Shown: piece by piece, positions 36,292-45,513 of the stretch
How positions within the stretch are numbered: the first letter of the stretch is position 1
Layout of the letters: every line of letters begins with the position of its first letter
NCBI GenBank assembly: GCA_050250915.1
Contig: JBFWNT010000015.1
Coordinates: forward strand, 27,160 to 91,159
Direction: 5' to 3'
DNA length: 64,000 nt
From: Miltoncostaea sp050250915
GTDB lineage: Bacteria; Actinomycetota; Thermoleophilia; Miltoncostaeales; Miltoncostaeaceae
Notes under the pieces: model-generated
What the model was told of the DNA's origin: nothing
The model's input: the letters and a program-made list of their open reading frames with translations, nothing else
Databases searched by the model: none
Made by a program: the position numbers and the translations under genes

Positions 36292-36902
36292 TGACCCGCG
36301 CCCTGCGTCCCCTGGGGACCGGCCTCGCGATGGTGGCGCTGATGACGGCGGTCCTGGGGCTGCTGTACCCGCTCGCGATGACCGGCGTGCTCCAGGGCCT
36401 GTTCCCGGCGAAGGCCGACGGCAGCCTGGTGCGGGTCGACGGCGCCGTCGTCGGCACCGACCTGGCGGGCCAGGTGTTCACGTCGCCCGCCTACTTCCAC
36501 TCCCGGCCCTCGGCGACGACGCCGGCGTACAACCCGTCGGCCACGACGTTCGCGAACCTCGGCCCCAACAACATCGCGCTGAAGGACGCCGTGGACGCGA
36601 ACATCGCCGCGGCCCTCACGCTCGAGCGGCCCTACGACCCCGGCCTCACGGCCGCCGACCTGCCGGTGGACATGGTCACCACCTCCGGCTCGGGGGTCGA
36701 CCCGGACATCACGCCGGCGAACGCCCGGCTGCAGGCGAACCGCATCGCCGCCGTCCGCGGCCTGAGCCGCGACGAGGTGGACCTGCTGATCGACGACCAC
36801 ACGGCCGGGCGCAGCCTCGGGTTCCTCGGGCAGCCGCGGGTGAACGTCCTGCGGCTCAACATCGCGCTCGACCAGCTGGCCGGCGCCCCGGGGGCCCGAT
36901 GA
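36291..36902 (+). CDS. kdpC: KdpC subunit of the K+-transporting ATPase
   Basis: A 203-aa protein with one N-terminal helix (MVALMTAVLGLLYPLAM) and an extracytoplasmic domain bearing FTSPAYFHSRPSATTPAYNP and DPDITPANARLQANRIA, both family signatures. It raises the K+ affinity of the pump. It precedes kdpB, the reverse of the common kdpFABC order, and overlaps it by 4 bp (ATGA). Confidence 0.93.
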   Translation: MTRALRPLGTGLAMVALMTAVLGLLYPLAMTGVLQGLFPAKADGSLVRVDGAVVGTDLAGQVFTSPAYFHSRPSATTPAYNPSATTFANLGPNNIALKDAVDANIAAALTLERPYDPGLTAADLPVDMVTTSGSGVDPDITPANARLQANRIAAVRGLSRDEVDLLIDDHTAGRSLGFLGQPRVNVLRLNIALDQLAGAPGAR

Positions 36903-38959
36903 GCGCCAACCGCCGCCCCCTGCTCACCCGGGACGTCATGGTCCCGGCGCTGTGGTCGTCGCTGCGCAAGCTCGACCCGCGGGTGCAGGTGCGCAACCCC
37001 GTGATGTTCGTGGTGGAGATCGGCAGCGCCATCACCACCGGCATCTTCGTCGCGGACCTGGTGCGCGGCCGCACGGAGGACCTCTGGTTCACCGGGGTGG
37101 TCGCCCTGTGGCTGTGGCTGACGGTGATCTTCGCGAACCTGGCCGAGGCCGTCGCCGAGGGCCGCGGCCGGGCGCAGGCCGACGCCCTGCGCGCCACCCG
37201 GCGCGAGATGACGGCGCGCCGCCTGGACGCCGCCGGGCGTGAGTCGGTGGTGCCGGCGTCCGAGCTGCGGCCCGGGGACATGGTCGTCTGCGAGGCGGGC
37301 GACCTCATCCCCGGCGACGGGGACGTGGTGGAGGGCGTCGCCTCGGTCGACGAGTCGGCCATCACCGGCGAGTCGGCCCCCGTGATCCGCGAGTCGGGTG
37401 GCGACCGCAGCGCCGTGACGGGTGGCACCCGAGTGCTGTCCGACCGGATCGTGGTGCGGATCACCCAGGAGCCCGGCGCCAGCTTCCTGGACCGGATGAT
37501 CGCCCTGGTCGAGGGCACGTCGCGCCGCAAGACCCCGAACGAGATCGCCCTGAACATCCTGATCGCCGGGCTCACCGTGGTGTTCCTGGTGGTCACCGCC
37601 ACCCTGCGCCCGATGGTCACGTACGCGGGCGGCGAGGTGTCGCTGACCGTGCTCATCGCCCTGCTGGTGGCCCTGATCCCCACCACCATCGGGGCGCTGC
37701 TCTCGGCGATCGGCATCGCCGGCATGGACCGCCTGGTGCAGCGCAACGTCCTGGCCATGAGCGGCCGGGCGGTCGAGGCGGCGGGCGACGTGGACACGCT
37801 CCTGCTCGACAAGACGGGCACGATCACCCTCGGCAACCGCCAGGCGGCCGAGTTCATCCCCGCCGACGGTGTCAGCGAGCGCGACCTGGCCGAGGCCGCG
37901 CAGCTGTCCTCCCTGGCCGACGAGACGCCGGAGGGCCGCTCGATCGTGGTGCTCGCCAAGGAGCGGTTCGGCCTGCGCGAGCGCGACGAGGTGGCCCAGG
38001 GCCTGCGCTTCGTGCCGTTCACCGCCGAGACGCGGATGAGCGGCGTCGACCTGAACGGGACGGCCATCCGCAAGGGCGCCGCCGACGCGGTGGGCGCCTG
38101 GGTCACGGGCCACGGCGGCGCCGTGCCGGAGGCCCTGACCGCCCACGTGGAGCGGGTCGCCCGCGCCGGCGGCACGCCCCTGGTGGTGGCGCGCGACGAC
38201 CACGCGCTCGGGGTCGTGCACCTGAAGGACGTGGTGAAGGAGGGGATGACCCAGCGCTTCGGGGAGCTGCGGGCGATGGGCATCCGCACCGTGATGATCA
38301 CCGGCGACAACCGGCTGACCGCCGCGGCCATCGCCGCCGAGGCGGGCGTCGACGACTTCCTGGCCCAGGCGACCCCCGAGGACAAGATGGCCCTGATCCG
38401 CGAGGAGCAGGCCAAGGGCCACCTGGTGGCGATGACGGGCGACGGCACCAACGACGCGCCGGCCCTCGCCCAGGCCGACGTGGGCGTGGCGATGAACACG
38501 GGGACGACCGCCGCCAAGGAGGCGGGGAACATGGTCGATCTCGACTCCGACCCCACCAAGCTCATCGAGATCGTCGAGGTGGGGAAGCAGCTGCTGATCA
38601 CCCGCGGCGCCCTCACGACCTTCTCGATCGCGAACGACATCGCCAAGTACTTCGCGATCCTCCCGGCCGTCTTCGTGGGGGCCTACGCCGCGCGGGAGGG
38701 CGGGACCGGGCCCCTCGACAAGCTCAACGTGATGGATCTCGGCACGCCGCAGAGCGCGATCATCTCGGCGATCATCTTCAACGCGCTGGTGATCCCGGCT
38801 CTCGTGCCGCTGGCGCTGCGCGGCGTGCGCTACCGGGCGATCGGCGCGACCCGCCTGCTGCGGCGCAACCTCCTGATCTACGGCTTGGGAGGCGTCATCA
38901 CCCCGTTCATCGGGATCAAGCTGATCGACCTCGTCATCCACAACCTGCTGGGGGCCTGA
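36899..38959 (+). CDS. kdpB: KdpB, P-type ATPase catalytic subunit
   Basis: A 686-aa P-type ATPase. TGES (156-159) in the actuator domain with the following Ser region, phosphorylation Asp304 in DKTGTITLG, ATP-site Lys in IRKGAADA, and the hinge TGDGTNDAPALAQADVG are all present. Membrane helices flank the cytoplasmic domains, and the last ones include FFAILPAVF-like sequence (KYFAILPAVFVG). It hydrolyses ATP to drive K+ uptake through KdpA. Length matches the family (~680 aa). Confidence 0.95.
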   Translation: MSANRRPLLTRDVMVPALWSSLRKLDPRVQVRNPVMFVVEIGSAITTGIFVADLVRGRTEDLWFTGVVALWLWLTVIFANLAEAVAEGRGRAQADALRATRREMTARRLDAAGRESVVPASELRPGDMVVCEAGDLIPGDGDVVEGVASVDESAITGESAPVIRESGGDRSAVTGGTRVLSDRIVVRITQEPGASFLDRMIALVEGTSRRKTPNEIALNILIAGLTVVFLVVTATLRPMVTYAGGEVSLTVLIALLVALIPTTIGALLSAIGIAGMDRLVQRNVLAMSGRAVEAAGDVDTLLLDKTGTITLGNRQAAEFIPADGVSERDLAEAAQLSSLADETPEGRSIVVLAKERFGLRERDEVAQGLRFVPFTAETRMSGVDLNGTAIRKGAADAVGAWVTGHGGAVPEALTAHVERVARAGGTPLVVARDDHALGVVHLKDVVKEGMTQRFGELRAMGIRTVMITGDNRLTAAAIAAEAGVDDFLAQATPEDKMALIREEQAKGHLVAMTGDGTNDAPALAQADVGVAMNTGTTAAKEAGNMVDLDSDPTKLIEIVEVGKQLLITRGALTTFSIANDIAKYFAILPAVFVGAYAAREGGTGPLDKLNVMDLGTPQSAIISAIIFNALVIPALVPLALRGVRYRAIGATRLLRRNLLIYGLGGVITPFIGIKLIDLVIHNLLGA

Positions 38960-38979
38960 TCATCTCCGGGCACCTCAAG

Positions 38980-40038
38980 GTGTACGTGGGGATGGCCGCG
39001 GGGGTCGGCAAGACCTACGCCATGCTCGAGGAGGGCCAGGAGCTGCGCCGCGAGGGGCGCGACGTGGTGATCGGCTGGCTGGAGCCCCACGGCCGCCCGG
39101 AGACCTCGGCGATGGCCGCGGGGCTCGAGGTGGTGCCGCCCTGGCAGGCGGAGCACCGCGGGATCGTGCTCCGCGACATGGACCTGGCGGGCGTGCTGCG
39201 CCGGGCCCCCGAGATCGCCCTCGTGGACGAGCTGGCGCACAGCAACGCACCGGGCATGGCGCACGAGAAGCGCTTCGACGACGTGACCGAGCTCCTCGGC
39301 GCCGGGATCGACGTGGTCTCCACGGTCAACGTGCAGCACCTCGAGAGCCTGAACGACCGCGTCTACGAGCTGACCGGCGTGCGGGTGCGGGAGACGATCC
39401 CCGACCAGGTCCTGCTCGACGCCGAGGACGTGGTGCTGGTGGACCTGACGCCCGCCGAGCTGCAGGGGCGGCTCCGGGCGGGGAAGGTCTACCCGGCCGA
39501 GCGGGTCGACTCGGCGCTGCTCAACTTCTTCACGACCCCGAACCTCCAGACGCTCCGCGAGGTGGCGCTCCGGGAGGTGGCCGGCGCGGTCGACGAGCAC
39601 ATCCCCCGGCCCGCTCCCCAGCCGCTGGCCGACCGCGTGATGGTGGTGGCGTACCCCCGCCATGGGGGGCAGCGGCTGGTGCGGAACGCGTGGCGGGCCG
39701 CGCGGCGCCTCGGCGCCGACCTGGACGTGGTGTGCCCGGAGGGGCGGCTCGACGAGGAGGCCGTCCGCCAGCGCGACCTGATGCGGGAGCTCGCGGTGAC
39801 GCTCGGCGCCCACTTCATCCCGGTGGCGGGCGAGGGGCTGACCGAGACGGTCGTGGCCCTCGCGCGCGAGCGGGGCGTCACGCGCCTCGCGATGAGCGCG
39901 CCGCGGGCGCGGGGGCTGCTGACCCGGCTGCGCGGCGACCTGCTCAGCGCGGTCCTGAACGAGTTGGAGGGGGTCGACGTGCTGCTGGTGGCGGACCGGC
40001 CGGAGCCGGAGGAACGCGAGAAGGAGCGGGAGCGATGA
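38980..40038 (+). CDS. kdpD: Stand-alone N-terminal KdpD sensor domain with Usp domain
   Basis: About 352 aa. Residues ~1-205 are the KdpD signature domain: Walker A GMAAGVGKTYAML, ELAHSNAPGMAHEKRF, NVQHLESLNDRV. A Usp-like domain follows (~215-340, RVMVVAYPRHGG, RLAMSAPRARGLL). There is no kinase domain; that part is at 31151. GTG 38980 is the first standard start, but GHLK-type family sequence extends 6 codons further upstream to an ATC where homologs have ATG, so translation may start at 38962. It probably senses K+ or a nucleotide and acts on the separate kinase. Confidence 0.85.
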   Translation: MYVGMAAGVGKTYAMLEEGQELRREGRDVVIGWLEPHGRPETSAMAAGLEVVPPWQAEHRGIVLRDMDLAGVLRRAPEIALVDELAHSNAPGMAHEKRFDDVTELLGAGIDVVSTVNVQHLESLNDRVYELTGVRVRETIPDQVLLDAEDVVLVDLTPAELQGRLRAGKVYPAERVDSALLNFFTTPNLQTLREVALREVAGAVDEHIPRPAPQPLADRVMVVAYPRHGGQRLVRNAWRAARRLGADLDVVCPEGRLDEEAVRQRDLMRELAVTLGAHFIPVAGEGLTETVVALARERGVTRLAMSAPRARGLLTRLRGDLLSAVLNELEGVDVLLVADRPEPEEREKERER

Positions 40039-40469
40039 GCGGCATGCGCGTGCTGGTGGCGTCGCACCGGGGCTGCCCGGAGGCGGCGCTGCACCATGCG
40101 GCGGCGTTCGCGGGGCGCGACGGCGAGGTGGTGCTGGCGTCGGTCGTCGTGATCCCCCTCGGCCAGCCTCTGGGGGCGGCCCTGGGCCGGGCGGTCGACG
40201 ACGCCTGCGCGGTGCTGGACGCCGGCGAGCGCGCCGCCGCCGACGCCCGGTCGTTCGACACGCGCCTCGTCCGGGGCCGCTCCTTCGCGGAGGCGGTCCT
40301 CGCCCTCGCGGACGAGGAGGCCTTCGACGTGATCGTGCTCGAGGACGGCCCCGCCTCGCCCTGCAACGACGAGCGGGCGCAGATCGAGGCCGTCATGGAG
40401 CGGGCGCCGGCGACGGTGGTGCTGGTGCGCCCGGCTACTTCCTCCCGTTCCCCGTCCATGGCCCGGTGA
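40035..40469 (+). CDS. UspA-like protein, last gene of the Kdp island
   Basis: A 144-aa protein with a Usp-like fold: MRVLVASHRGCPEAALHHAAAF at the start and ERAPATVVLVRPA near the end, but the central ATP-binding G-2x-G-9x-G pattern is weak (EDGPASPCNDERAQIE), so it may not bind ATP. ATG 40035 overlaps the kdpD stop. The last 35 bp overlap the convergent PhoX-like gene. A regulatory role with the KdpD Usp domain is plausible but unproven. Confidence 0.7.
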   Translation: MSGMRVLVASHRGCPEAALHHAAAFAGRDGEVVLASVVVIPLGQPLGAALGRAVDDACAVLDAGERAAADARSFDTRLVRGRSFAEAVLALADEEAFDVIVLEDGPASPCNDERAQIEAVMERAPATVVLVRPATSSRSPSMAR

Positions 40470-41859
40470 TCGCGAAGACGATGCCCGGGTCCTGGATGTT
40501 GGCGAACAGCCACTTCCGGTCGTAGGAGAAGTTGGGGCCGGTGAACTCCGAGTTCTCCTCGGCGTCGTCGTTGCGGGCGAAGAAGAACGTCCTGCCCTTC
40601 TCGTCGGCGCCCACCAGGTGCTGCACGCCCTCGCCGTCCTCGGCCACGATCACGCCGCCGTAGGCGGAGACCGTGATGTTGTCGGGGCCGTCGGGGTCGG
40701 CGTCCTGGTTCTTCGGGGTGTATGCGAAGTGGAGCTTCAGCTCGATCGTGTCGCGCGCCGGGTCCAGGAACCACACCTGGCCGTCGTGCTGGGCGGCGCT
40801 GCCGTCCTCGTTGCGCGCGTAGGACGCCACGAAGTACGCGCCCCCGTCGCCCCACCACATGCCCTCGAGCTTGCGGCTGCGGGTGATCTCGTCGAACTGG
40901 TTCCGGATCGACGTGCTGGTCGCGTCGCGGTCGGGCACCTCGACCCACCGCGCCGTGTAGGTCGTGCCCGGCTTCCTCGCCACGGACAGGTCCGGCACGA
41001 ACGCGCCCTTCGCCGTGTGGGCGCGCAGCGCCTCCAGCGTGCCGGCGTCCGCGGGCAGGCGCTTCAGCACGCCCTTGCCGAGCGGCAGGGCCGACGCGGG
41101 CGGGGTCCACCGGAAGAAGAGGCCGTTCGGCTCGTCGGCGTCCTCGGTGAGGTAGATGCGGAAGTCGTCCGGGTCGATCGCGAGCGACTCGTGGGCGAAG
41201 CGCCCGAGGCACTTGATCGGCTGCGGGTCCTGGTTGGCGGCCGGGTCGTGGGGGTCGACCTCGAACACGTAGCCGTGCGGCTCGCCGGCGGCGTCCTCGG
41301 TCTCCTCGCAGGTCAGCCACGTGCCCCACGGGCTGCGGCCGCCGGCGCAGTTGTCGGAGGTGCCGGCCAGGCTCACGTACTCGCGGATCCGGTTGCCGTC
41401 GGCGTCCACCTCGATGGTGGTCGTCCCGCCGCGGGCCTTGTCGTCGTACACCAGGCCGGGCAGGTGGGGGACGATCGAGTCGTCGTCGGGGGCCAGCTCG
41501 TGGTTCATCACCAGCACGTAGCCGCCGCCGGGGCGCGGGAAGCTGGCGGTGCCGTCCGGCGAGCCGGGCGTGACCTCGCCGCTCTCGAGCGTGGTCTCGC
41601 CCGTCCGGGCGACGATCGTGTACCGGAAGCCGGCGGGAAGCGACAGGACGCCCTCCGGGTCCTTCACCAGGGGGCCGTAGCCGGCGCCGCCCTTCGGCGG
41701 GCCGGGGATGGCGGACGCGGTTCCGAAGAGCCCGGTCACGCCCCCGGCCAGCATCACGCCGGCGCCGCCGGCGGCGCTGCGTGTCAGGAAGGAGCGGCGC
41801 GAGAGTCCGGCGGGGTCGGTCGGGTCGGTCGTTCCGGGCGGGCGCGATGCGGCGGTCAT
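40435..41859 (-). CDS. PhoX-like (DUF839) Tat-exported protein
   Basis: A 474-aa protein. The N-terminus has a twin-arginine signal (LSRRSFLTRSAAGGAGVML, ~16-34) followed by a hydrophobic stretch. The mature part carries PhoX-family motifs: VMNHELAPDD, GGRSPWGTWLTCEETE, GYVFEVDP, GRFAHESLAIDP and GGVIVAEDGEG, the Ca2+/Fe3+-binding beta-propeller of alkaline phosphatase PhoX. It would hydrolyse phosphate monoesters outside the cell. ATG 41859 has GGAGG 4 nt upstream. A PHO-box-like element lies upstream. Confidence 0.85.
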   Translation of the reverse strand: MTAASRPPGTTDPTDPAGLSRRSFLTRSAAGGAGVMLAGGVTGLFGTASAIPGPPKGGAGYGPLVKDPEGVLSLPAGFRYTIVARTGETTLESGEVTPGSPDGTASFPRPGGGYVLVMNHELAPDDDSIVPHLPGLVYDDKARGGTTTIEVDADGNRIREYVSLAGTSDNCAGGRSPWGTWLTCEETEDAAGEPHGYVFEVDPHDPAANQDPQPIKCLGRFAHESLAIDPDDFRIYLTEDADEPNGLFFRWTPPASALPLGKGVLKRLPADAGTLEALRAHTAKGAFVPDLSVARKPGTTYTARWVEVPDRDATSTSIRNQFDEITRSRKLEGMWWGDGGAYFVASYARNEDGSAAQHDGQVWFLDPARDTIELKLHFAYTPKNQDADPDGPDNITVSAYGGVIVAEDGEGVQHLVGADEKGRTFFFARNDDAEENSEFTGPNFSYDRKWLFANIQDPGIVFAITGPWTGNGRK

Positions 41860-41918
41860 CGATCCTCCGTGTGCGGGTTCCACTGGGTCGCCGCCCACCC
41901 TCGGTCGGGCCGGGAACC

Positions 41919-41974
41919 GCATGGTGACGGGGGTGTGAACTCCCACACCGCACCTGACACTGAGAGGGCTCTCA
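41919..41974. promoter_or_regulatory. Intergenic operator elements upstream of the PhoX-like gene
   Basis: On the minus strand GTTCACACCCC and CGTCACCATGC form two adjacent 11-nt units like a streptomycete PHO box (41919-41940). Two inverted repeats overlap or follow: GGTGTG-N6-CACACC (41932-41949) and TGAGAG-GG-CTCTCA (41961-41974). They lie between the PhoX-like gene and the divergent LysR-type HTH gene. Confidence 0.35.
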
Positions 41975-42080
41975 GGAATGTTGCGATCCGATTAACGCCC
42001 TGCGCAGCCACACGTACGGGGACGAAACGCACCGCCCGTAGCCTCGGTGTCGGCGGCTTCCCGGACCCGGAGGTGGCGAC

Positions 42081-42410
42081 ATGGAGATGACGGTCATGGC
42101 GCGGCGGACCCGTGAGCGGCGCGAGGCGCCGCGGCCGGACCCCGGCTGGCCCACGCCCCACGAGCTGCGGGCGTTCCTGATCCTGGCCGACGAGCTCCAC
42201 TTCGGGCGGGCCGCCGCCGTGCTCGGCGTCGCCCAGTCGTCCCTGTCCGAGTTGATCCGCCGTCTCGAGGCGAAGGTCGACGCCGTGCTGCTCGACCGGA
42301 CGTCGCGGCGCGTGAGCCTCACCGCCGAGGGCAACCGGATGCTGGCGCCGGCGCGCCGCGTGCTGGCCGAGCTGACCGCGATGCGGTCGGAGGTCAGACC
42401 GGCGCGCTGA
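42081..42410 (+). CDS. Stand-alone LysR-type HTH protein (109 aa)
   Basis: Contains only the DNA-binding winged helix of LysR regulators: ELRAFLILADELHFGRAAAV and VAQSSLSELIRRLEAKV, then LLDRTSRRVSLTAEG, followed by the linker helix. The ~200-aa effector domain is missing, because the stop comes right after the helix. The N-terminal ~20 residues are basic. The linker helix could still allow dimerisation. An SD (GGAGG) precedes ATG. It converges with the large regulator gene, overlapping 17 bp. It may be a remnant or a constitutive repressor. Confidence 0.8.
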   Translation: MEMTVMARRTRERREAPRPDPGWPTPHELRAFLILADELHFGRAAAVLGVAQSSLSELIRRLEAKVDAVLLDRTSRRVSLTAEGNRMLAPARRVLAELTAMRSEVRPAR

Positions 42411-45400
42411 CCGCCCGGCCGCCCGCGTCACGCAGGCGGCGCAGCAGGTCGCGGGTGCCCGCGGACGGCTCCAGGCCGATCTCCGCGAGCGACGCGGTGC
42501 ACTCCGCGTAGACGGGCACCACCGCGGCCGGCCCGTCGGCGGCGGCGGACGCGCGCATCAGCAGGCACCAGCCGTCCTCGCGCAGCGGCTCGGCCGTGAC
42601 GGAGCCCCGGGCGGCGGCGACGGCCTCGGTGGCCCGCCCCGCGGCCAGCAGCAGGCGCGCGTACTCGCGCCGCGCCTCCGCCACGGCCGCGATCAGCGCG
42701 GCGCGCAGCTCGGACGCGGCCACGGTGTCGGCGGCGGTGACCAGGGCCCCGCGCTCCGCCAGTTCCAGGGCGGCCGAGAGGGTGCGCAGCCGCATGTCGC
42801 CGGTCTCGCGGCCCACCTGGGCCAGCAGCGCGCGCAGGACGTCGTCCTCGGTGACCACCGCGCCGGCGGGCGTCCAGCGCAGCATGCCGTCCTCGGACGT
42901 CAGCTCCACCCCGTCCGGCGCGATCCGGCGCAGCCGGTGGACCACCTGCCGCAGGTAGTTCTGGGCGTCCACGCTGTGCTCCGACAGCAGCTCCACCAGG
43001 TCGGAGCGCGACACGCCGCGCCATCCCGCGCGGGCCACCTCGGCGGCGATGTCGATCGCCCGCGACGGGTTCACGTCGCGCTCGGTGCCGTCGACCGCCA
43101 CGCGCAGGCGCCCGAGGGTGCCGATCACGATCCGGGCCTCGTCGGTGGTGCTCGACGCGTGCGACGCCTCGCCGGCGCGGGCCAACCGCCGCCAGTCGGC
43201 CTCGCGCGGGCCGCCGGCGTCGATGCACCGCGACAGCACGTCCGGGGCGTCGGCCAGCGCCGCGACCAGCGGGCCGAACGAGCCCATGTGCTCCGCGACC
43301 TCCAGGGCGCGGTGGGCGGCCTCGTCGTGACCGTCGTCGTCGCCGGCGCGCCAGCGCGCCTCGGCCAGGAACACCAGGGCCGCGGGCTGCTCCAGGCGCC
43401 GGTCGGCGGCCTCCATGCCCTCGATCGCCTCGAGCAGCAGCTCGGTGACGGCGTCCGGATGCTCCTCCTGCGCCAGCCGGGCGGCGGCGAGCCAGGTGGC
43501 CGCGTGCTCCCAGAAGGCGGGCAGGCCACGCGCCCGGGACCACGCCATCGCCTCGCGCAGGCGCTCGGCCGCCTCGTCGACCCGCCCCAGCCGCACCAGC
43601 ATCTTGCCCTCGGTGGCGGCGAAGATCGCGCGGTCCGCCGGCTGGTGGGCCCGCGCGCGGGCCATGGCGCGCGCCTCGCGCACCATCGCCAGGCCGCCCT
43701 CACGGTCGCCCTCGGCGAACGCCAGCTCGCCCTCCAGGTGGAGCCAGAACTCGCGCCACTCGCCCACCGTCGCGGATGGCCGGGCCAGCTCGAGCCACGT
43801 CCGCGCGTCGCCCAGGCGGCCGCGCTCGCGCAGGCTGGCGATGTAGTAGACGGAGGTGCGGGCGCCCACGCCCTCGTCGTCGCGGCGCATCTCGTCGATG
43901 TCGTCGAAGCGGCCCTGGAAGTAGCGGCCGCACTCCACCAGCCCGATCTGCGTGCGGTCGGCGGGCATCTCGTGCAGCGGCCAGGGGCGCGGCGGCCCCT
44001 CGGCGGACCCGACCTCCAGCACGTAGCGCGTGGCGCGCACCACGGGGGCGGTGCCGTCGGGCGGCAGCATCCGGCTCGCGCGCTGCCAGTCCCCGGTCAG
44101 GTGGACGCCGAACGCGGCGGTCGCGGCGGCCTCCGGCGCCTCCTCGGCCAGCCGGGCGTACTCGCCGCTGGCCAGCAGGCGCGTCGCCAGGGCGGGCAGG
44201 TCCGGCCGGCGGCCGGCGACCACGGCCCCGAGCTGCACGCCGCGGAGGGCCGGCCGGCGGGAGAGCATGTCCTCGCCGAGCAGCGCGCACCAGCGGTCGG
44301 CCTTCTCCCAGTCCCCGCGCACGATCAGGCTGCGGCCGGCGGCCTCGATGCACTCCGCGGCCTCCTCGCACGCCCCGGCGGCGAGGAAGCGGTCGGCGGC
44401 CTCCTCCACCTGGTCCTCGTCGCGCAGGCGGCGGGCGTCCCGCACCAGCAGTGCGCGCCGGGCCGCGGGGTCGCGGTCGAGCAGGCTCAGCAGGAACTCG
44501 CGGAAGCGCGGGTGGTAGCGCAGGCCCTCCGGCTCGATCGTCGCGGGCAGGTGCTGACGGCGGATCTCCAGGTACAGGGCGTCGGCCGAGGGGACGTCGA
44601 GCAGCGTCGCCAGCCCGTGCGGCTCCACGATCTCCAGGACGGCGCTGCGGACGACGGCGGCCCGGACGTCGGGCGCGATCGGCGCCAGCACCTCGGCGCC
44701 CAGGTACTCGAAGAAGGGGTCGTCGGCGGCCGTGCCGGGCGCGGTGCGGCGCCCGCGGACGGCGTCGAACACGATGCCCGCGGCCCACCCGCCGGACGCG
44801 TCCGCCACCGCCTCCGGCTCGGCGTCCACGTCGTGCGCCTCGAGCAGAGCGCCCACCTCGTCGCTGGTGAACGCCAGCGACCCGCCGGGCATGCGGCCCG
44901 CGGCGCCCGTGAGCACCGACCGGCTGAGCTCCGCGTAGAGGGACCGCCGCGACACCAGCACCACCAGGGCGCCGGGCGTCACCGCGCCGGCGAGCGCCCG
45001 CAGCACCGCGAGCACCGGCGGCCGGTCCTCGATGTGGTGGAGGTCGTCGATCACCACCGTGGCGTCCTCGGGCAGCGCCTCGGCGAGCATCGCGGCGCAG
45101 TCGGCGGGGGAGACCCCGGCGGCCAGGCGGGCCTGCGTCTGCTCCGACGCGCCCGGCACGATGTCGTCGAGGGCGGCGGCCAGGTAGGTCACGAACCGGC
45201 CGGGGCTGCCGTCGGCCTCGCCCAGGGTGAGCCACGCCCGGGGGCCGTGACGGGAGGCGAGGAACTGCACGGCGGCCGTCGTCTTGCCGGAGCCCGCCGA
45301 GGCCACGACCTCGAGGATGCGGTGCCCCTCCGCGGCGCGCGCGAGCGTCCCCACGACCCGCTCCCGCGCGATCACCACCTGCGCGAGTGCGGGGATCCGG

Positions 45401-45456
45401 GTCTTCGATCTGACGAGGTGTGGCGGTCCGGGTGCCACTGTCAGATCATTCACCAC
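42394..45456 (-). CDS. Large ATPase regulator with BTAD-type C-terminus (MalT/LuxR-like)
   Basis: A 1020-aa protein. Residues ~28-340 form a STAND-type NTPase with Walker A ASAGSGKTTAA (~52-62) and Walker B VVIDDLHHI (~140); the middle is a TPR-like helical array (LREAMAWSRARGLP, LLEAIEGMEAADRR); the last ~260 residues have a winged-helix (VIGTLGRLRVAVDG, ELLSEHSVDAQNYLRQVVHR) and a bacterial transcriptional-activation (BTAD) region ending in EPSAGTRDLLRRLRD. This is the inverted order compared with classical SARPs. It likely activates genes after sensing a ligand through the TPR array. Divergent from a GNAT gene. Confidence 0.85.
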   Translation of the reverse strand: MVNDLTVAPGPPHLVRSKTRIPALAQVVIARERVVGTLARAAEGHRILEVVASAGSGKTTAAVQFLASRHGPRAWLTLGEADGSPGRFVTYLAAALDDIVPGASEQTQARLAAGVSPADCAAMLAEALPEDATVVIDDLHHIEDRPPVLAVLRALAGAVTPGALVVLVSRRSLYAELSRSVLTGAAGRMPGGSLAFTSDEVGALLEAHDVDAEPEAVADASGGWAAGIVFDAVRGRRTAPGTAADDPFFEYLGAEVLAPIAPDVRAAVVRSAVLEIVEPHGLATLLDVPSADALYLEIRRQHLPATIEPEGLRYHPRFREFLLSLLDRDPAARRALLVRDARRLRDEDQVEEAADRFLAAGACEEAAECIEAAGRSLIVRGDWEKADRWCALLGEDMLSRRPALRGVQLGAVVAGRRPDLPALATRLLASGEYARLAEEAPEAAATAAFGVHLTGDWQRASRMLPPDGTAPVVRATRYVLEVGSAEGPPRPWPLHEMPADRTQIGLVECGRYFQGRFDDIDEMRRDDEGVGARTSVYYIASLRERGRLGDARTWLELARPSATVGEWREFWLHLEGELAFAEGDREGGLAMVREARAMARARAHQPADRAIFAATEGKMLVRLGRVDEAAERLREAMAWSRARGLPAFWEHAATWLAAARLAQEEHPDAVTELLLEAIEGMEAADRRLEQPAALVFLAEARWRAGDDDGHDEAAHRALEVAEHMGSFGPLVAALADAPDVLSRCIDAGGPREADWRRLARAGEASHASSTTDEARIVIGTLGRLRVAVDGTERDVNPSRAIDIAAEVARAGWRGVSRSDLVELLSEHSVDAQNYLRQVVHRLRRIAPDGVELTSEDGMLRWTPAGAVVTEDDVLRALLAQVGRETGDMRLRTLSAALELAERGALVTAADTVAASELRAALIAAVAEARREYARLLLAAGRATEAVAAARGSVTAEPLREDGWCLLMRASAAADGPAAVVPVYAECTASLAEIGLEPSAGTRDLLRRLRDAGGRAVSAPV

Positions 45457-45513
45457 TCACGGACCCTGCGCCACTCGGAAGATCGCGAGAACCCGCTTGA
45501 TGAGTACGATCTC

